Source: Micrococcaceae bacterium Sec5.7
Lineage (GTDB): Bacteria > Actinomycetota > Actinomycetes > Actinomycetales > Micrococcaceae
Length of the DNA: 64,000 nucleotides
Reading direction: 5' to 3'
Assembly (NCBI GenBank): GCA_039636785.1
Contig: CP144169.1
Coordinates: 558,001-622,000, forward strand
Below are positions 61,305-64,000 of this stretch, piece by piece; the first letter of the stretch is position 1; every line of letters starts with the position of its first letter. The position numbers and the translations under genes are program-made. The notes beneath the pieces are model-generated. The model did no database searches, was not told the origin of the DNA, and worked only from the letters and a program-made list of their open reading frames with translations.

Positions 61305-61397
61305 GCCACCCGCCCTTCCTGCCCGGTTGCTGTTTGCCACCCGCCCTTCCTGCCCGGTTGCTGTTTGCCACCCGCCCTTCCTGCCCGGTTGCTGTTT
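61305..61397. repeat. Three perfect 31-bp direct repeats
   Basis: The unit begins GCCACCCGCCCTTCCTGCCC and ends with GGTTGCTGTTT; copies start at 61305, 61336 and 61367 with no spacers between. The last copy runs into the left arm of the REP-like palindrome at 61380. The length is not a multiple of three and the stretch is upstream of all genes, so it is non-coding. Confidence 0.9.
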
Positions 61398-61463
61398 GCC
61401 AATCAGCTTTTTCGGCGGCGATTCCCATGGACACGCCGGGATGACGCCCAGCAACTGGGCAGG
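61380..61463. repeat. REP-like imperfect palindrome, copy A
   Basis: CCTGCCCGGTTGCT (61380-61393) pairs with AGCAACTGGGCAGG (61450-61463) with one mismatch, and the interior contains a second complementary pair around GGCGGCG and CACGCCG. A related element of the same length lies at 62386-62475. Confidence 0.7.
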
Positions 61464-61559
61464 AGCGGCGGGGCCCGGGCGGGGCTGAACGGGGCAGGTT
61501 TGTCCACATAGGCCAAGCCACCTCTACCGGTTCAACGGGGCATTCCGTCGACTGAAGCG

Positions 61560-62381
61560 ATGGAACCAGTTCAGTACCTCAGAAGCATTGGTGGAATTGC
61601 CCGCACGGGCCAATTGCTGCGCGCCGGATCCTCCAGGATCGACTTACTGGCGTTGGCCTCAGCAGGAGCGTTGCAGCCCCAGCGCGGCGTGTTTGCCCTT
61701 CCGGACTGCGATCCCGCTTTCCTCATGGCTGCGAAACACCGGGCCAGGGTGTCATGTGCCAGCGCGGCCAGGCACTACGGACTCTGGCTGCGCACCCCTC
61801 CGCCATCAACCCATCTGAGCTGTAACCATGGCCACGGATTCGGATTCGTCCGGCACCGGACCGCGCGGTTTTCCCCGCATGCCGCCCTGCCGCTACCGGC
61901 CGTCGAAGATGTCGCGCTGCACGCGCTTGCGTGCCTGCCTGTTCCGGCATCGACGGCCCTCGCAACGTCGGCGGTCCGGCTGCATGGAGTTCCGATTGCC
62001 CTGCTCGAATCCCAGTTATTGGCGGACCGCTCGGGCAGCGCGCTCCGCGCTCTTCAGCTGGTGGATTTGCGTACGGAATCCCTTGTCGAGGTGGAAGCCC
62101 TGCACTTGTTTTCGCAACTCGGGCTCGAGGTGGAACTGCAGGTGCAGCTGGACGGAATCGGCCGGGTGGATTTCCTGCTGGAAGGGTTCCTGATTGTGGA
62201 GATCGACGCTTTGGCGTTCCACTCGTCCCGCGAAGCAAAACGCCGGGACACCTCCCGGAACAACGCCTCAACCCTCAGCGGCTACCCTGTACTGCGCTAC
62301 ATGCCGGAGCATATCTGGTCCGAACCTGACAGGGTGGTCGCTGAAATCATGGCTGTCATTCACGGACGCATCATCCGCTGA
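61560..62381 (+). CDS. DUF559-type (Vsr-like) endonuclease-domain protein
   Basis: A 273-residue protein of a type common in actinobacteria. The N-terminal half resembles AbiEi/winged-helix antitoxin-like sequences (SIGGIARTGQLLRAGSSRID, CASAARHYGLWL); the C-terminal half is a DUF559 PD-(D/E)xK-type fold with VDFLLEGFLIVEIDALAFHS and a conserved ending (RRDTSRNNASTLSGYPVLRY, MPEHIW). It may bind or cut DNA; the biological role is not known. It is flanked on both sides by REP-like palindromes. Confidence 0.82.
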   Translation: MEPVQYLRSIGGIARTGQLLRAGSSRIDLLALASAGALQPQRGVFALPDCDPAFLMAAKHRARVSCASAARHYGLWLRTPPPSTHLSCNHGHGFGFVRHRTARFSPHAALPLPAVEDVALHALACLPVPASTALATSAVRLHGVPIALLESQLLADRSGSALRALQLVDLRTESLVEVEALHLFSQLGLEVELQVQLDGIGRVDFLLEGFLIVEIDALAFHSSREAKRRDTSRNNASTLSGYPVLRYMPEHIWSEPDRVVAEIMAVIHGRIIR

Positions 62382-62385
62382 CGAC

Positions 62386-62475
62386 GTTCCCGCCCGGTTG
62401 CGAGTTCCCAATCAGTATTTCCGACGGCGTTTCCGAGAGACACGCCGCGAACAGGCCGAGTAACCGGGCAGGAAC
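62386..62475. repeat. REP-like imperfect palindrome, copy B
   Basis: GTTCCCGCCCGGTTGC (62386-62401) pairs with GTAACCGGGCAGGAAC (62460-62475) at 14 of 16 positions. It shares long stretches with copy A (CCGGTTGC, CCAATCAG, GACACGCCG, GGGCAGGA). It lies between two convergent genes and may serve as their terminator. Confidence 0.7.
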
Positions 62476-62523
62476 GTCAGCAAGCGGCAGCCGGCCCGGC
62501 AACTTCAGGCGACAAGGAAACGC

Positions 62524-63099
62524 CTAGCGGCTGGCCGCCGGGACCAGTACCCAGAGCACCTCAACGGATTCGTCCGTGGGGTTGGCCCACGTGTGCGGCT
62601 CGCGGCCGGGGAACGTCACGGTGTCCCCCGTGTTGAGCAGATATTCCTCGTTGGTGAGGATGAGCCTGATGCTGCCCTTGATCACGTGCAGCACGTCCAC
62701 GTCGCAGTCCACGGCGTAGAGCTCTGATTCGCCACGCCCGCGGGGCTCGATTACGGCCTGGATGATCTGGATCCGCCGCTCCGAACGTGCAGTGAGGAGC
62801 CGCTCCACAATGCCTTCGCCGCCGAGCGATATCCGTGGGCCTTCGGCGCGCTTGGTCAGGTGGGTCTCGGGCGCAGCGAAGAGTTCGCCGATGGATATGG
62901 ACAGAACCTGGCAGAGAGTGACCAGCGAGGCAACCGACGGCGATGTCAGGTCCCGCTCAACGCGGCTCAGGAAACCTTTGGTGAGGCCGGTGGCATCCGC
63001 GACCTGTTCAATGGTGAGCCGCTGGGATTGCCGGGCGGCACGGATTCTGGAACCGATGGCAACAGGAACATTGCTCGGTTCAACTGGTAGCGCCTTCAT
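62524..63099 (-). CDS. XRE-cupin transcriptional regulator
   Basis: A regulator of about 191 residues with an N-terminal XRE helix-turn-helix (IGSRIRAARQSQRLTIEQVA, DATGLTKGFLSRVERDLTSP) and a C-terminal cupin sensor domain (LHVIKGSIRLILTNEEYLLN, GDTVTFPGREPHTWANP). The ATG at 63099 (MKALPVEP) has AAAGG before it; the frame is open to 63156. XRE-cupin proteins often control amine or guanidino-compound uptake and catabolism. Here it is divergent from the broken symporter and close to the agmatinase operon, so it probably regulated both. Confidence 0.93.
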   Translation of the reverse strand: MKALPVEPSNVPVAIGSRIRAARQSQRLTIEQVADATGLTKGFLSRVERDLTSPSVASLVTLCQVLSISIGELFAAPETHLTKRAEGPRISLGGEGIVERLLTARSERRIQIIQAVIEPRGRGESELYAVDCDVDVLHVIKGSIRLILTNEEYLLNTGDTVTFPGREPHTWANPTDESVEVLWVLVPAASR

Positions 63100-63200
63100 G
63101 TACGAACCTTTCACGGCCGGATGCAGGCCCCATCTTTGGAGCCATACTAACCGCATACTCGCGCCGTGACGCCGGAACGCGGGCCTGGACCAATTGCGTC

Positions 63201-63260
63201 TTGATTGTTACCCCGGTCACAATATACGCTTTATGGCAACAAGTGTTGCCTATTAGGCAA
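63201..63260 (+). promoter_or_regulatory. Symporter promoter with two overlapping palindromes
   Basis: TTGATT (63201-63206) and TATACG (63223-63228), 16 bases apart, form a plausible promoter. GGCAACAAGTGTTGCC (63235-63250) and TTGCCTATTAGGCAA (63246-63260) are perfect palindromes that overlap by five bases and cover the expected transcription start. They are likely operators of the XRE-cupin regulator. Confidence 0.6.
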
Positions 63261-63336
63261 AATTCGAGAAATCTCCTCTCGCTACCCGTCAAAAGAGCAG
63301 TGGAAATCAGGCCTGCGCCACCTCCACGGGCGCCTA

Positions 63337-64000
63337 CGCCACCATCTTTCGTGGTGCTCTTCGGCCGGGACCGCGCCCTGGCAATCGCGATCGGCGGCGC
63401 CATCGTGCTGGTCTACTCGACCATCGGCGGCATGTGGTCCATCACCCTCGCCGACCAGGTGCAGTTCGTCATCAAGACCGTCGGAATCTTCTTCCTGATG
63501 CTGCCGTTCACGCTCAACGCGGCCGGCGGCCTGGACGGCATCCGCAGCCGTGTGGATGAGAGCTTCTTCCAGATCGGCGGCATCGGCATCCAGACCATCA
63601 TCACGTACTTCGTACGTCTACACCCTGGGCCTGCTGATTGGCCAGGACATCTGGCAGCGTGTCTTCACCGCCAGGAACCCCACGGTTGCGCGCTGGGGCG
63701 GCGCCACCGCAGGCGTCTACTGCATCCTCTACGGTGTGGCCGGCGCACTGATCGGTCTGGGCGCCAAGGTGGCTCTGCCGGACATCGACGTGGCCAATCT
63801 CGGCAAGGACGTAGTGTACGCGGCAGTGGCCCAGAACATCCTTCCCATCGGCATGGGCGGCCTGGTTCTCGCCGCGGCCGTTGCAGCCATGATGTCCACT
63901 GCGTCCGGAGCACTGATTGCCGCTGCAACAGTGGCCCGCGCCAACGTCCTGCCGTTTGTTGCCAGCTGGTTCGGCAAGGACGTCAACGCTGACGACACAG
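63337..64000 (+). pseudogene. Sodium:solute symporter family protein, truncated and frameshifted
   Basis: Part of an SSS-family sodium symporter, continuing past the window end. Similarity starts abruptly about residue 150-180 of the family (RDRALAIAIGGAIVLVYSTI, GGMWSITLADQVQFVIKTVG). At 63612-63618 one extra A changes the frame: TTCGTACGTC instead of TTCGTCGTC. The second frame then continues correctly as VYTLGLLIGQDIWQRVFTAR, later LPIGMGGLVLAAAVAAMMST, and is open to base 64000. The N-terminal helices are missing between the operator and 63337. Two independent lesions make it non-functional. Confidence 0.82.

Noticed and set aside
61305..61397. Possible CRISPR array
   Set aside because: The three 31-bp units are directly joined without spacers, no cas genes are near, and the last unit merges with a palindrome. 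It is a simple tandem repeat.
61249..61521. 90-residue minus-strand reading frame across the tandem repeats
   Set aside because: Its sequence is generated by the 31-bp repeats read in shifting frames; no independent support.

Overview
The window is high-GC actinobacterial DNA. The gene content points to the Micrococcaceae (Arthrobacter, Pseudarthrobacter or Paenarthrobacter): ACS, OFA and DHA2 major facilitator transporters, a DUF6318-type lipoprotein, an MmpS-like membrane protein, a heterodimeric ABC exporter and FadR- and XRE-cupin-type regulators. This assignment is inference from gene families and base composition; no rRNA, tRNA or CRISPR array was seen.

Bases 1-9712 are a scarred, mobile-element-rich segment. 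It holds an IS30 transposase fragment at the window edge, a lipoprotein, an ECF sigma factor with its overlapping membrane partner, a broken serine resolvase among short repeats, an MFS exporter whose stop codon lies at the end of an IS1182-like insertion sequence, a decapitated second MFS gene, and a frameshifted gamma-glutamyltransferase. That last gene forms an operon with an OFA-family transporter and a 33-residue partner (9714-11211). Tex, a small conserved protein and a CBS protein follow.

Bases 14847-23976 hold the clearest metabolic unit: one leftward operon (TIM-barrel isomerase/decarboxylase-like protein, DhaK/DhaL kinase, RpiB-like isomerase, 3-hydroxyacid-type dehydrogenase, SDR, small membrane protein, ACS transporter, TPI-like isomerase, deaminase) next to a GntR/FadR regulator. 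The kinase, TPI-like and RpiB-like enzymes match the logic of erythrulose-phosphate catabolism. The same 10-bp palindrome sits before the operon and before the regulator.

Bases 24102-30589 carry an Old Yellow Enzyme, two secreted or lipid-anchored proteins, an NCS1 permease with a strong terminator, a frameshifted BsaP-like zinc-ribbon gene, an MmpS-like protein and a PPOX-fold flavoprotein. Bases 30627-40491 combine an orphan Vsr endonuclease, an exopolysaccharide-like set (GT2, a mini-protein with an LAxTG sorting motif, secreted GH26), a two-component system beside an HPt-like protein that lacks its histidine, and a McrBC-type restriction pair. Bases 40660-51689 run leftward: a DUF5107 protein coupled to a very large putative glycosidase, small housekeeping proteins (CutC, thioesterase) and a heterodimeric ABC exporter.

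Bases 51690-55480 are largely gene-poor scar DNA around a compact SipW/TasA-like secretion cassette. The right end (55483-64000) carries a MarR-controlled DHA2 exporter, a TPP-enzyme/agmatinase operon, REP-like repeats around a DUF559 gene, and an XRE-cupin regulator whose palindromic operators face a truncated and frameshifted sodium:solute symporter. The symporter runs off the window.
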